Origin: Bacteroidota bacterium
GTDB taxonomy: Bacteria > Bacteroidota > Bacteroidia > Palsa-965
Direction: 5' to 3'
Length of the DNA stretch: 64,000 bases
Assembly: GCA_013288325.1 (NCBI GenBank)
Contig: JABDCB010000009.1
Span: 1 to 64,000, forward strand
This document shows positions 15,692-25,784 of this stretch, piece by piece (the stretch's first letter is position 1; each line of letters opens with the position of its first letter). The position numbers and the translations under genes were made by a program. Below the pieces are notes generated by a model that was given only the letters and a program-made list of their open reading frames with translations, did no database searches and was not told the origin of the DNA.

Positions 15692-18600
15692 ATGCAAAAT
15701 ATTAAAGGCGCCATACGGGTTTTTACCATCTTAATGGCTCTATCCTGCCTGTTTTATCTGTCCTTCACCTTTGTTGCGAATGGAATTGATACGGATGCTC
15801 ACAGTTATGCCGAGAGTTATGTAAACCGGAAAGCGGTACAAGACAGTGCCAATAAATTCTGTCATAATGATGCTGCCAAAGTAAAATCCTATCTGGATTC
15901 TATCCGCGCTAAAAAGGAAGAGTTTTATCTCTCCGATTCTATTGCCAATGAGAATGTATATAGCCTGGGTATTATAAAGTATACCGGAGCACAGGTTCGT
16001 CAGCATGCGATCAATCTGGGTCTTGACTTAAAAGGAGGGATGAACGTGACGATGGAAATCTCCGTTCCGGATATCGTAAAGGCATTAAGCAATTACAATC
16101 CTGATCCTGATTTCAATAAAGCCGTTAATCAGGCTGTTGAAATGAGCAAGACACAACAGGGAACATTTGTTGAGCTGTTTGGAAGAGCTTTTGAGAAAAA
16201 CAATCCCGGTGCCAAGCTGGCTGCTTTTTATCTTTCTAATGTAGAACTGAAAAACAGAATCAATTTCAACTCCACGAACCAGGAAGTATTAAAAGTACTG
16301 GCTAATGAAGCCGATGAGTCAGTAAAACGTGCCAAACTTATCCTCGAACAACGTATCAATAAATTCGGTGTGGCACAGCCAAGCATTCAGCTGATGCCGA
16401 ATACCGGACGTATCCTGATTGAGCTACCAGGTGTAAAAGATAAAAATCGTGTTCGTAAACTGCTTCAGGGAACAGCTAATCTGGAGTTCTGGGAGACTTA
16501 TGAATGTAAAGAAGCATTGCCTGTATTGTTCAGCGTAAATGATAAACTTTCCAAGCTCCTGTATTTCGGTGATAGTCTGAAAACTAAACCGGATAGTGCA
16601 GCTGCGGCTTTAGCAGCCGATTCGGCCAATGCGAAAAATAAAGCAACTGCCGGTAAGAAAGATAAAAAGGCGGATGACAAAAAAGTAGTAAAAGCCGAAG
16701 AAAAGAAATTGGATACATCGCGCGTGAGTCTGAGCCAGGCGATGAAATCGGATACCGGTGCATTAAAGCAAAAGGCTAAAAAAGAGAGTGCATCTGACGA
16801 ACAGAAAAAGAATCCTTTGTTCTTTATACTGCATCCATCCCTGCATGCCAGCAAAGATGGCAAAGGAGAAGAGTTTAATGAAGGCCCTGTGGTAGGTTAT
16901 GCCCTGCCTAAGGATACCGGCAAGATCAATGCCATGCTTAGAATGAAACGTGTTCAGGATATCATTCCGAAGACCATGCGTTTCTATTGGGGTGTGAAAC
17001 CGGAGAAAAACAGCAAAAACGCATTTGAATTATATGCCATCCAGGTAAAAAGACGTGATGGCCGTGCTGCACTTGAAGGAGATGTGGTTGTAGATACCCG
17101 TACCGAGTTTAACCAGCAAAGCGGTGGTAACCCCGAAATTTCCATGTCGATGAATGCAGAAGGAGCACACTCCTGGAAACTGCTGACAAAAGAAAATGTA
17201 GGACGTTGTATCGCCATCATCCTGGATGATAACGTTTATTCAGCTCCCCGTGTAAGCGGTGAAATTCCTAACGGACGTTCCTCCATCACCGGTAACTTTA
17301 CTATTAATGAAGCGAATGACCTTGTAAACGTATTAAGTGTTGGTAAGCTGCCTGCACCTGCACATATTGTAGAAGAAACAGTAGTAGGACCAACCCTGGG
17401 TCAGGAAGCCATCAATGCAGGTTTCTTATCCTTTGTGGTGGCGCTTATTGTGGTATTGATATACATGGGCTTCTATTACAACCGTGCCGGTCTTGTTGCC
17501 GATATCGCCCTGCTGGTAAACGTATTCTTTATCATGGGGGTACTCACTTCCCTGGGAGCTATCCTGACCCTTCCCGGTATTGCCGGTATCGTGCTTACGA
17601 TAGCCCTTTCTGTGGATGCGAATATCCTGATCTTCGAACGTATTCGTGAAGAGCTGAGAGAAGGAAAAGGAATTACCCTGGCTGTTACAGAAGGTTACAA
17701 ACATGCCATGTCATCCATTCTTGACTCCAACTTAACCACCCTTATTCTGGGTATCATCCTGTTTATCTTCGGTAGCGGACCCGTACAAGGATTCGCCACT
17801 ACCCTGATCATTGGTATCCTGAGCTCTATGTTCTGTGCCATCTTTATTACCCGTCTGATCTTCGATAGCATGTTGAAGAAACCAGGATCAAACGTTAAAT
17901 TCTCTATTCCTGCTACCGAAAATCTGTTGCGTCATGCGAAGATTGACTTTGTAGGAAAACGTAAATACTTCTACATCTTCTCCAGCGCCATCATTTTAAT
18001 CGGTCTTATATTCTTTGTAAAAAACAAAGGATTTAACCTGGGTGTTGATTTCCAGGGTGGACGAACGTTCCAGGTTCGGTTTGAAAAACCTGTTGATGTG
18101 GCCAACGTACGGAATGCACTTAAACTAAGCTTTGGTTCTGAACCGGAGGTGAAGACTTTTGGAAGCTCCAATCAGGTTAAGATTACCACCACGTTCAAGA
18201 TTGCTGAAACAGGACCTAAGGTGGAAGAGGAAGTGGACAGATTATTGGATACCGGGTTGAAAAAAATCCAGCCTAATTATCAGATCATGTTCCAGACCAC
18301 GGTGGGTCCATCTATCGCTAAGGATATTGTATACGCTTCCTTGCTGGCAATCTTCTTCTCCTGTATCCTGATGTTCTTATTCATCCTGATCCGGTTTAAG
18401 AAATGGCAGTATGGTTTGGGTGCCGTAGCGGCTCTGTTCCACGACGTGCTGGTAGTTATGTCCTGTTATGTGATTTTCGACGGTGTATTGCCATTCTCTC
18501 TGGAGATAGGACAGGATTTCGTAGCTGCCCTGCTTACCGTTATGGGATACTCGATGACAGATACCGTGGTTGTGTTTGACAGAATCAGGGAATTCCTGAC

Positions 18601-18862
18601 TCAGAAACAGAGTATGACCAAATCCGAACAACACAATATGATCAACTACGCGTTGAACAGTACGTTGACACGGACTATCAATACGTCTACCATCACATTC
18701 TTCGTTCTGCTTTCCATCTTCATTTTCGGTGGCGATGTAATACGCGGATTTGCTTTCGCTCTGTTGATAGGTGTGGTAATCGGTACTTATTCTTCACTTT
18801 GTATCGCTACCCCGATTGTGGTGGATTTTGATAAGAAAGACGACGCATTGGTTAAGAAGTAA
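15692..18862 (+). CDS. secDF: protein translocase subunit SecDF fusion
   Basis: LGLDLKGGMNVTMEI, VDANILIFERIREE, FNLGVDFQGGRTFQVRF, MGYSMTDTVVVFDRIRE. Confidence 0.98.
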   Translation: MQNIKGAIRVFTILMALSCLFYLSFTFVANGIDTDAHSYAESYVNRKAVQDSANKFCHNDAAKVKSYLDSIRAKKEEFYLSDSIANENVYSLGIIKYTGAQVRQHAINLGLDLKGGMNVTMEISVPDIVKALSNYNPDPDFNKAVNQAVEMSKTQQGTFVELFGRAFEKNNPGAKLAAFYLSNVELKNRINFNSTNQEVLKVLANEADESVKRAKLILEQRINKFGVAQPSIQLMPNTGRILIELPGVKDKNRVRKLLQGTANLEFWETYECKEALPVLFSVNDKLSKLLYFGDSLKTKPDSAAAALAADSANAKNKATAGKKDKKADDKKVVKAEEKKLDTSRVSLSQAMKSDTGALKQKAKKESASDEQKKNPLFFILHPSLHASKDGKGEEFNEGPVVGYALPKDTGKINAMLRMKRVQDIIPKTMRFYWGVKPEKNSKNAFELYAIQVKRRDGRAALEGDVVVDTRTEFNQQSGGNPEISMSMNAEGAHSWKLLTKENVGRCIAIILDDNVYSAPRVSGEIPNGRSSITGNFTINEANDLVNVLSVGKLPAPAHIVEETVVGPTLGQEAINAGFLSFVVALIVVLIYMGFYYNRAGLVADIALLVNVFFIMGVLTSLGAILTLPGIAGIVLTIALSVDANILIFERIREELREGKGITLAVTEGYKHAMSSILDSNLTTLILGIILFIFGSGPVQGFATTLIIGILSSMFCAIFITRLIFDSMLKKPGSNVKFSIPATENLLRHAKIDFVGKRKYFYIFSSAIILIGLIFFVKNKGFNLGVDFQGGRTFQVRFEKPVDVANVRNALKLSFGSEPEVKTFGSSNQVKITTTFKIAETGPKVEEEVDRLLDTGLKKIQPNYQIMFQTTVGPSIAKDIVYASLLAIFFSCILMFLFILIRFKKWQYGLGAVAALFHDVLVVMSCYVIFDGVLPFSLEIGQDFVAALLTVMGYSMTDTVVVFDRIREFLTQKQSMTKSEQHNMINYALNSTLTRTINTSTITFFVLLSIFIFGGDVIRGFAFALLIGVVIGTYSSLCIATPIVVDFDKKDDALVKK

Positions 18863-18887
18863 GCCCCTAATCGTTAAAGAATTAGAA

Positions 18888-18919
18888 AAAGATCCTGTTT
18901 TTATAAACAGGATCTTTTT
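18888..18919 (+). terminator. rho-independent terminator after secDF
   Basis: AAAGATCCTGTTT-TTAT-AAACAGGATCTTTTTTT. Confidence 0.93.
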
Positions 18920-18939
18920 TTGTTGCGTAGCTTTGTACC

Positions 18940-19341
18940 ATGAATTACAATCATCTGCCTTTTCTTTTTCTGGAAAGCCTTGGAACGGGCGAGGTTCTGC
19001 TTATTGTATTTGTCATCATCATCTTTTTCGGAGGCAAGAAAATCCCTGAAATGGCCCGTGTACTGGGCAAAGGGATGAGAGAGTTTAAGGCTGCGGCAGA
19101 TAATATTCAGGACGAGATTCAAAAAAGTGTAAACGAGATAGAACGTCATGCCAATGTAGAAAAGGCCATGAAAGATCTGGATCTTGAACATAACAACCCT
19201 CCGCCGGTATTGATCCGTGATGAGGAACACCCTTCTGTTGCACCCCTTTCCAATAGCACTGCATCTTCTGTTACCCCTGTCACCCCTCCTGTTGTACCTA
19301 TTACACCCGTTACCCCCGAACCGAAGGAAAAGGAAAAATAG
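18940..19341 (+). CDS. tatA: twin-arginine translocase TatA/TatE family protein
   Basis: GEVLLIVFVIIIFFGGKKIPEMARVLGKGMREFKAAA. Confidence 0.93.
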   Translation: MNYNHLPFLFLESLGTGEVLLIVFVIIIFFGGKKIPEMARVLGKGMREFKAAADNIQDEIQKSVNEIERHANVEKAMKDLDLEHNNPPPVLIRDEEHPSVAPLSNSTASSVTPVTPPVVPITPVTPEPKEKEK

Positions 19342-19367
19342 TCTGATTCTCCTGCTTACTAACTTAA

Positions 19368-19505
19368 TTGTCACTCTGAGGCATCTTGGGGCAGATCGTG
19401 TCATGCCGTGCCAAAGAATCTTCTGGGGTATGGGAACATCATTCCAAGAGAATTCTTTCCTGCTCCCAACACTGAATTCAGCTTCTTGTAGCTCAGAATG
19501 ACAAA
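19368..19505. repeat. dispersed inverted-repeat element bounded by TTGTCAcTCTGAG...CTCAGAATGACAA
   Basis: Terminal sequences shared with the element at 25657-25716. Confidence 0.65.
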
Positions 19506-19769
19506 TATCGGAATGCTCGCCTCTATGAAATTTACATTTTAGCAACAAGAGTCTTAAAAATAAGGTACTAAACACCAATAAATGACATTATTTTAAAGTA
19601 TCCCCCACAAAAATAGGGGGTGTCAATAAAAAATGATGATATTTTTGAGAGAGGGGTCAATTATTGCTCTACATTTGTCCCCGTGAATGAAAAAGGTCAC
19701 TTTTATCAAGTTCTTTCAAAATATAACCCCATAAATCGTAAATCTTAACTCATAAATCTTAAATCCATT

Positions 19770-21959
19770 ATGGCTATTCATCGTTTCAGAGCATTGGAGG
19801 AGGTTATGACCCGCACTCCTGTTAAAGTTGAACTACCATCAGATAAAGTATCTGATTTTTTCGGTCGTCATGTATTCGGTCAGGATGCCATGCGCAAATA
19901 CCTGAGTGAGGAAGGTTTCGGTAGTGTAATGAATGCTATAAACAGCGGCACCAAGATAGACCGTAAGATGGCCGAGCAGGTGGCTAATGGAATGAAAGCA
20001 TGGGCCATGAGCATGGGCGCCACGCATTATACCCACTGGTTTCAGCCCTTAACAGGCACCACCGCGGAAAAGCATGATGCTTTTTTTACACCGTATGATA
20101 ACGGTCGCGCGATGGAAACATTTGGCGGAGGACAGCTGGTACAACAGGAGCCGGATGCTTCGTCCTTCCCGAGCGGAGGTATACGGAACACTTTTGAAGC
20201 CAGGGGATATACGGCCTGGGATCCAACTTCTCCTGCATTTTTGATTGGCTCTACGCTTTGTATTCCTACCATATTCGTATCCTATACAGGAGAATCACTG
20301 GATTTTAAGACTCCCTTGCTGAAAGCATTGAGTGCACTGGATGGAGCGGCTACGGAAGTATGTCAGTATTTTGACAAAAACATAACGAAAGTAACTGCTA
20401 CCCTGGGTTGGGAACAGGAATACTTTCTGGTAGATACAGCTTTGTACAATGCCCGCCCCGATCTGCAGATGTGCGGAAGAACTTTGTTCGGACATCCTCC
20501 TGCCAAAGGACAGCAGCTGGAAGATCATTATTTCGGTTCTATTCCGGAGCGTGCAACCGCATTTATGCGCGATTTTGAACAGGAAAGCTGGTTGCTGGGA
20601 ATACCGGTTAAAACACGTCACAATGAGGTGGCTCCCAACCAGTTTGAATGTGCTCCTGTATTTGAGGAGTGTAATTTGGCGGTAGACCATAATCAGCTGT
20701 TGATGGATGTGATGGAAAAGGTGGCCCGTAGCCATAATTTCCGTGTTTTGCTGCATGAAAAACCTTATTCCGGCGTGAACGGAAGTGGCAAACACAACAA
20801 CTGGAGCATGAGTACCAATACCGGCAAGAATCTGTTATCACCGGGTAAGACACCAAAAACCAATCTTCAGTTTCTGACCTTTTTTATCAATACGATTAAG
20901 GCAGTACATGACAATGCCGATTTGCTCCGCGCTTCTATTGCATCGGCCAGCAATGATCATCGTCTGGGTGCCAATGAGGCTCCGCCTGCTATCGTCAGTA
21001 TTTTTATCGGCAGTCAGCTTACCGAGATTCTGGAAGATCTGGAGAAACGTGTGAAATCAGGTAAAATGACACCGGATGAAAAGACGGCTCTTAAGCTGGA
21101 TATAGGAAAGATTCCGGATATCCTGCTGGATAATACTGATCGTAACCGTACATCGCCTTTTGCATTTACCGGAAACAAGTTTGAATTCAGGGCAGTAGGT
21201 TCTTCAGCCAATTGCGCCGGAGCCATGACTGTTTTGAATGCCATCATGGCCGACCAGCTTCTTATTTTCAAAAAGGATGTGGATAAGTTGATGGAAAGCG
21301 GAGTGGAGAAAGATGAAGCCTTGTTTCAGGTATTGGTAGACTATATCAAAAAATCAAAGCGTATCCTGTTTGAAGGCAATGGATACAGCGATGAGTGGAA
21401 GAATGAAGCTAAAAAAAGAGGACTGAACAACTTCAATACAACACCTGCTGCACTGGATGCTTATGTGAAAAAAGAAGCCCTTGCTCTTTTTGAACGTCTG
21501 CATATTATGACGCATCGAGAACAGGAAGCCCGTCATGCCATATATCTGGAAAATTATACCAAAAAGATTCAGATTGAAAGCCGTGTAATGGCTGATTTGG
21601 CGATGAATCAGATTATCCCCACAGCTATTAAGTATCAGAAAATCCTGGTGGATAACGTATCAGGACTTAAGAACATACTGGATACGAAAGATTACACCAA
21701 AGTGGCCGGCCCACAGCTGGAAATAATTATGGAAATATCATCTCATGTGGGTACCATCAAGGACCATGTGGATACAATGATTGAGGAGCGGAAAGCGGCC
21801 AATGTGATTGAAGACCATAAGAAACAGGCTGTGGCCTATTGTGAAAAGGTAAAGGCTCATTTTGACGAGATTCGCTATCATGTGGATAAGCTGGAACTGG
21901 TTATTGATGATGAAAACTGGCCTTTGCCTAAATACAGGGAGTTGTTGTTTACGAAATAA
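19770..21959 (+). CDS. glnN: type III glutamine synthetase
   Basis: Length 729 aa; GWEQEYFLVD, RHNEVAPNQFE, HEKPYSGVNGSGKHNNWSM, NDHRLGANEAPPAI. Confidence 0.98.
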   Translation: MAIHRFRALEEVMTRTPVKVELPSDKVSDFFGRHVFGQDAMRKYLSEEGFGSVMNAINSGTKIDRKMAEQVANGMKAWAMSMGATHYTHWFQPLTGTTAEKHDAFFTPYDNGRAMETFGGGQLVQQEPDASSFPSGGIRNTFEARGYTAWDPTSPAFLIGSTLCIPTIFVSYTGESLDFKTPLLKALSALDGAATEVCQYFDKNITKVTATLGWEQEYFLVDTALYNARPDLQMCGRTLFGHPPAKGQQLEDHYFGSIPERATAFMRDFEQESWLLGIPVKTRHNEVAPNQFECAPVFEECNLAVDHNQLLMDVMEKVARSHNFRVLLHEKPYSGVNGSGKHNNWSMSTNTGKNLLSPGKTPKTNLQFLTFFINTIKAVHDNADLLRASIASASNDHRLGANEAPPAIVSIFIGSQLTEILEDLEKRVKSGKMTPDEKTALKLDIGKIPDILLDNTDRNRTSPFAFTGNKFEFRAVGSSANCAGAMTVLNAIMADQLLIFKKDVDKLMESGVEKDEALFQVLVDYIKKSKRILFEGNGYSDEWKNEAKKRGLNNFNTTPAALDAYVKKEALALFERLHIMTHREQEARHAIYLENYTKKIQIESRVMADLAMNQIIPTAIKYQKILVDNVSGLKNILDTKDYTKVAGPQLEIIMEISSHVGTIKDHVDTMIEERKAANVIEDHKKQAVAYCEKVKAHFDEIRYHVDKLELVIDDENWPLPKYRELLFTK

Positions 21960-21981
21960 CCATAAGACCGGACCTTCATTT

Positions 21982-22027
21982 ACCTGTTCATAATTTGATA
22001 ATATTTCAATATTATCATTAAACAGGT
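21982..22027 (+). terminator. hairpin downstream of glnN
   Basis: TGATAATATT-tc-AATATTATCA enclosed by ACCTGTT...AACAGGT; no strong T tract. Confidence 0.5.
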
Positions 22028-22203
22028 GATTGAATCTTGTATTTAACAGGATGGATTGGATGGAATGGGTATAAATTGCCTATAAATACCCCTTTTATCT
22101 CCTGTTTTTTGACTGGAATGGGGGATTAAATTTTTTTTTCTCAGGAATTAATGGTTATTTTAGCACCCATTAATACCAATCGTAAACAAACAATTCATCC
22201 GAT

Positions 22204-24387
22204 ATGAAACTAATCAGAATAATCGCGTTGTCGTTTGCCTTGCTTGCTCTCTCTTTCGGATCTGCTTATGCTCAGAAGAATTTCGTAAAAGATGCAGATC
22301 TGGCTTTTAAGAACAAGCAATACTACAATGCGGTGGAGCTTTACAAAAAAGCGCTTCCTAAGATCAAGAGGAAGGAAGAGAAGGCACGTGTTACTTATCA
22401 AGTGGCTGAATGTTACCGTAATATCTACGATAATAAACAAAGCGAAAGCTGGTACAACAAAGCGATCAAAGCAAAATATCCTGACCCGAAAGCCCACCTG
22501 TACCGTGCACTGGCTTTGAAAAAAGCAGATCGTTATGATGAAGCGATTATTGAATTCAATGCCTACAAAGCAGCCGTTCCTTCGGATCCTGCAGGAGAAA
22601 ACGGAGTTAAATCTTCAGAGATAGCTCAGAAATGGAAAGATAATCCTACCCGTCATAAAATTGAAAATATGGCGCAAATCAATGGTAAGGATGCTGACTT
22701 CTCTCCATACTGGGAAGATAAAAAACACCTTTCCCTTGTATTCTCTTCAAAACGCGAAGGTTCTACCGGTGGTTCCACCATCGATACCAAGACCGGTGCT
22801 CTTTTCTCCGATATTTTCGAAACCAAGGTTGACAAGAACGGTAAATGGAGTGCTCCGGGCCCACTGCCTGGAAATTTGAACTCTTCCGGTAACGAAGGTT
22901 CTTGCTGGATCAGCAACAAAGGTGATGTCATGTATTTTACCCGTTGCGGAAAAAACAAGAAACAGGTTATTACTTGTGAAATTTTCAAAGCCACCAAAAA
23001 AGGAAATAGCTGGGAGCCGGAAGAAAAACCAATCGATTTCGGTATCGACAGCGTTGATAAATGGAATTTCCGTCACCCGACAATCAGCCCTGATGAGCAG
23101 GTAATGGTATTCAGCTCCGATTGGCAGACTGGTAGCCGTGAGAACTCCGATCTTTTCATCTCTATGTTTGATAAAAAATCAAAAACATGGGGAAAACCGG
23201 TTAACCTCGGTACCGGTATCAATACTACAGGTAAAGAAGGTTTCCCTTATATTCATGATGATGGATCCCTGTATTACTCTTCCGACGGATTGCTCGGTAT
23301 GGGTGGTCTAGACATTTTCAAAGCAGAAAAGAAATCAAAGGATAAATGGGAATGGCAGAATCCTACCAACCTGAAATACCCGATGAACTCTGCAGAAGAT
23401 GATTTCGGAATCATTTTCGATGGTAAAAAAGATCGTGGTTATTTCTCTTCCAACCGGGAAGGAACGAAAGGAATGGATGATATCTGGTCCTTTATCCTGC
23501 CACCACTCGAATTCTCTCTGGATGGTGTAGTTACCGACTGTAAAAACAAAGTGGCTCTGCAAGGCGCTTCTGTACGTATCACCGGTTCTGACGGATCTTC
23601 CCTCGAAGACAAGACCGACAAAGCAGGATACTACAAATTCAAGCTTAACCCGAATGTATCTTATGTAGTAATGGTATTTGCTGATAAAACAAGCAGCACC
23701 TTTGCTCAAGGATACTTTAACCTTCCTGAAGGTGAAAAAGGAAAGATGACTACGGTAGGTGAAGATGCCAGCAAAGCATTCAAAAAAGATTTCTGTCTGG
23801 CACCATTCGAAAAAGAAATTCGTTTCCCGGAAGTACAGTATGACCTTGCTAAGGCAACACTTCGTCCGGAATCAAAAGATTCTCTGAACTATCTTGTTAC
23901 CCTGCTTACCGACAACCCAACACTGGTTATCGAGCTTGCAGCACACACGGACTCCCGTGGTAGTGATGAAGCCAACCTGAAACTGTCTCAGGCCCGTGCC
24001 AAATCCTGCTACGATTATCTGGTGGATGAAAAACATATCAATCCGGCTCGTATTGTTCCAAAGGGATACGGTGAGAAACAGTTGAAATTCAGCGATAAAG
24101 AAATCAACGCCCTGAAGACAAAACAAGAGCAGGAAGCAATGCACCAGAAAAACCGTCGTACGGTGATCCGGGTATTGAAAACCGATTTTGTGGATCCTAC
24201 GTTGCCTAAACTGGATCGTGCTATTATAGTACCTAAAGTAGTAGGTGGTCAGGAAGATTATGGTACAGATCAGGGAACAGGAGTAGAAGGAACAGATCAG
24301 CCAAAGGCAGATGCACCGGCTCCAACGCCAACACCGGCTCCTGCACCAACTCCAACGCCTACCCCAACTCCTAAAAAACCAAAATAA
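22204..24387 (+). CDS. OmpA-family protein with TPR, PD40-like repeats and CRD domain (PorE-like), copy 1
   Basis: Signal peptide, TPR-like helices, PDKKxxFSSD/YYSSDGLLGMGGLDIFKAE repeats, OmpA core ELAAHTDSRGSDEANLKLSQARAKSCYDYLV. Confidence 0.9.
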   Translation: MKLIRIIALSFALLALSFGSAYAQKNFVKDADLAFKNKQYYNAVELYKKALPKIKRKEEKARVTYQVAECYRNIYDNKQSESWYNKAIKAKYPDPKAHLYRALALKKADRYDEAIIEFNAYKAAVPSDPAGENGVKSSEIAQKWKDNPTRHKIENMAQINGKDADFSPYWEDKKHLSLVFSSKREGSTGGSTIDTKTGALFSDIFETKVDKNGKWSAPGPLPGNLNSSGNEGSCWISNKGDVMYFTRCGKNKKQVITCEIFKATKKGNSWEPEEKPIDFGIDSVDKWNFRHPTISPDEQVMVFSSDWQTGSRENSDLFISMFDKKSKTWGKPVNLGTGINTTGKEGFPYIHDDGSLYYSSDGLLGMGGLDIFKAEKKSKDKWEWQNPTNLKYPMNSAEDDFGIIFDGKKDRGYFSSNREGTKGMDDIWSFILPPLEFSLDGVVTDCKNKVALQGASVRITGSDGSSLEDKTDKAGYYKFKLNPNVSYVVMVFADKTSSTFAQGYFNLPEGEKGKMTTVGEDASKAFKKDFCLAPFEKEIRFPEVQYDLAKATLRPESKDSLNYLVTLLTDNPTLVIELAAHTDSRGSDEANLKLSQARAKSCYDYLVDEKHINPARIVPKGYGEKQLKFSDKEINALKTKQEQEAMHQKNRRTVIRVLKTDFVDPTLPKLDRAIIVPKVVGGQEDYGTDQGTGVEGTDQPKADAPAPTPTPAPAPTPTPTPTPKKPK

Positions 24388-24420
24388 CACGGTTTGAAAA
24401 AGAGATAATGAATTAACTTT

Positions 24421-24455
24421 GAAACCCCGATACCATGTCGGGGTTTCTTTTTTTG
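24421..24455 (+). terminator. rho-independent terminator
   Basis: GAAACCCCGA-taccatg-TCGGGGTTTC plus T run. Confidence 0.9.
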
Positions 24456-24462
24456 ATAAGCT

Positions 24463-25653
24463 ATGAGTGACGAAAAGTATAAGCTAAGAGGGGTTTCAGC
24501 CGGGAAAGAAGATGTGCATAATGCCATCAGTGGAATTGATAAAGGGCTTTTCCCCAAAGCATTCTGCAAAATAGTGCCCGACTATCTGGGAGGTGATCCC
24601 GATTATTGTACCGTGATGCATGCCGATGGAGCCGGAACAAAGACTTCACTGGCTTATATGTACTGGAAAGAAACCGGCGATCTGAGCGTTTGGAAAGGCA
24701 TAGCCCAGGATGCCATTGTGATGAATACCGATGATCTCTTATGTGTGGGTGCTACCGATAATATTCTGATCTCATCTACCATCGGGAGAAATAAAAATTG
24801 CATTCCAGGCGAAGTGATTGGCGCCATTATTAAAGGAACGGAAGAGGTGCTTGCTGAGCTGCGTTCATATGGTATCGGAATTCATTCTACCGGAGGAGAA
24901 ACAGCCGATGTAGGAGATCTGGTGAGAACAGTGATTGTAGATTCAACCGTGGTGTGCCGTATGAAACGTTCGGATGTAATTGATAACAGTCATATCCAGG
25001 CAGGAGATGTGATTGTGGGCTTGTCTTCCTATGGGCAAACGAGCTATGAAAAACATTATAACGGCGGAATGGGTAGTAACGGCCTTACCGCTGCCCGGCA
25101 TGATGTGTTTGAAAAAACGCTTGCTATAAAATATCCCGAAAGCTTTGATGCTGCTGTTCCTTCCGAACTTGTTTACAGCGGGAAAGCTAAACTGACAGAT
25201 ACCATTGAAGTAGAGGTAGGAGGGAAACCTGTTGCCGTGGATATGGGTAAGCTGGTGCTATCTCCAACCCGTACCTATGCCCCGGTGATAAAAGCCATGC
25301 TGGATAAATACCGTGCCTCTATCCATGGTATGGTACATTGCAGCGGTGGAGGTCAAACCAAGGTGATGCATTTTATCGAAAACCTCCATATTATAAAGGA
25401 TAAGCTGTTTCCTATTCCTCCCTTATTCCGCATCATCAGAGAACAAAGCGGTACCGATTGGAAAGAAATGTATAAAGTGTTTAATATGGGTCACCGCATG
25501 GAATTATATGTTCCTGCACACCTGGCCAAAGAACTTATTTCCATTGCGCATTCCTTTCAACTGGATGCACAAATCATAGGAAGGGTGGAGGCTGCAGACC
25601 AGAAAAAAGTAAGCATACATTCTGAGTTCGGAACATTTGTGTATGAGTCGTGA
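24463..25653 (+). CDS. purM: phosphoribosylformylglycinamidine cyclo-ligase (AIR synthase)
   Basis: HADGAGTKTSLAY, IAQDAIVMNTDDLLCVGA, GGETADVGDLVRT motifs. Confidence 0.95.
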   Translation: MSDEKYKLRGVSAGKEDVHNAISGIDKGLFPKAFCKIVPDYLGGDPDYCTVMHADGAGTKTSLAYMYWKETGDLSVWKGIAQDAIVMNTDDLLCVGATDNILISSTIGRNKNCIPGEVIGAIIKGTEEVLAELRSYGIGIHSTGGETADVGDLVRTVIVDSTVVCRMKRSDVIDNSHIQAGDVIVGLSSYGQTSYEKHYNGGMGSNGLTAARHDVFEKTLAIKYPESFDAAVPSELVYSGKAKLTDTIEVEVGGKPVAVDMGKLVLSPTRTYAPVIKAMLDKYRASIHGMVHCSGGGQTKVMHFIENLHIIKDKLFPIPPLFRIIREQSGTDWKEMYKVFNMGHRMELYVPAHLAKELISIAHSFQLDAQIIGRVEAADQKKVSIHSEFGTFVYES

Positions 25654-25656
25654 TTT

Positions 25657-25716
25657 TTTGTCATTCTGAGCGGCTGCAATCACAAGAGCCACCCCTAGGT
25701 CGCTCAGAATGACAAA
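25657..25716. repeat. short inverted repeat TTTGTCATTCTGAGCG...CGCTCAGAATGACAAA
   Basis: Perfect 16-bp arms. Confidence 0.85.
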
Positions 25717-25784
25717 TTGGTCTCGCTCCTGTATCTTTTCCCTCGCTCTGCATTATAGATTCGGAAACCACAAATCTCTGAATC

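Noticed and set aside
18901-19578. 225-aa minus ORF antisense to tatA
   Set aside because: Covers the tatA gene and a terminator; Cys/Arg-rich antisense composition; not supported.
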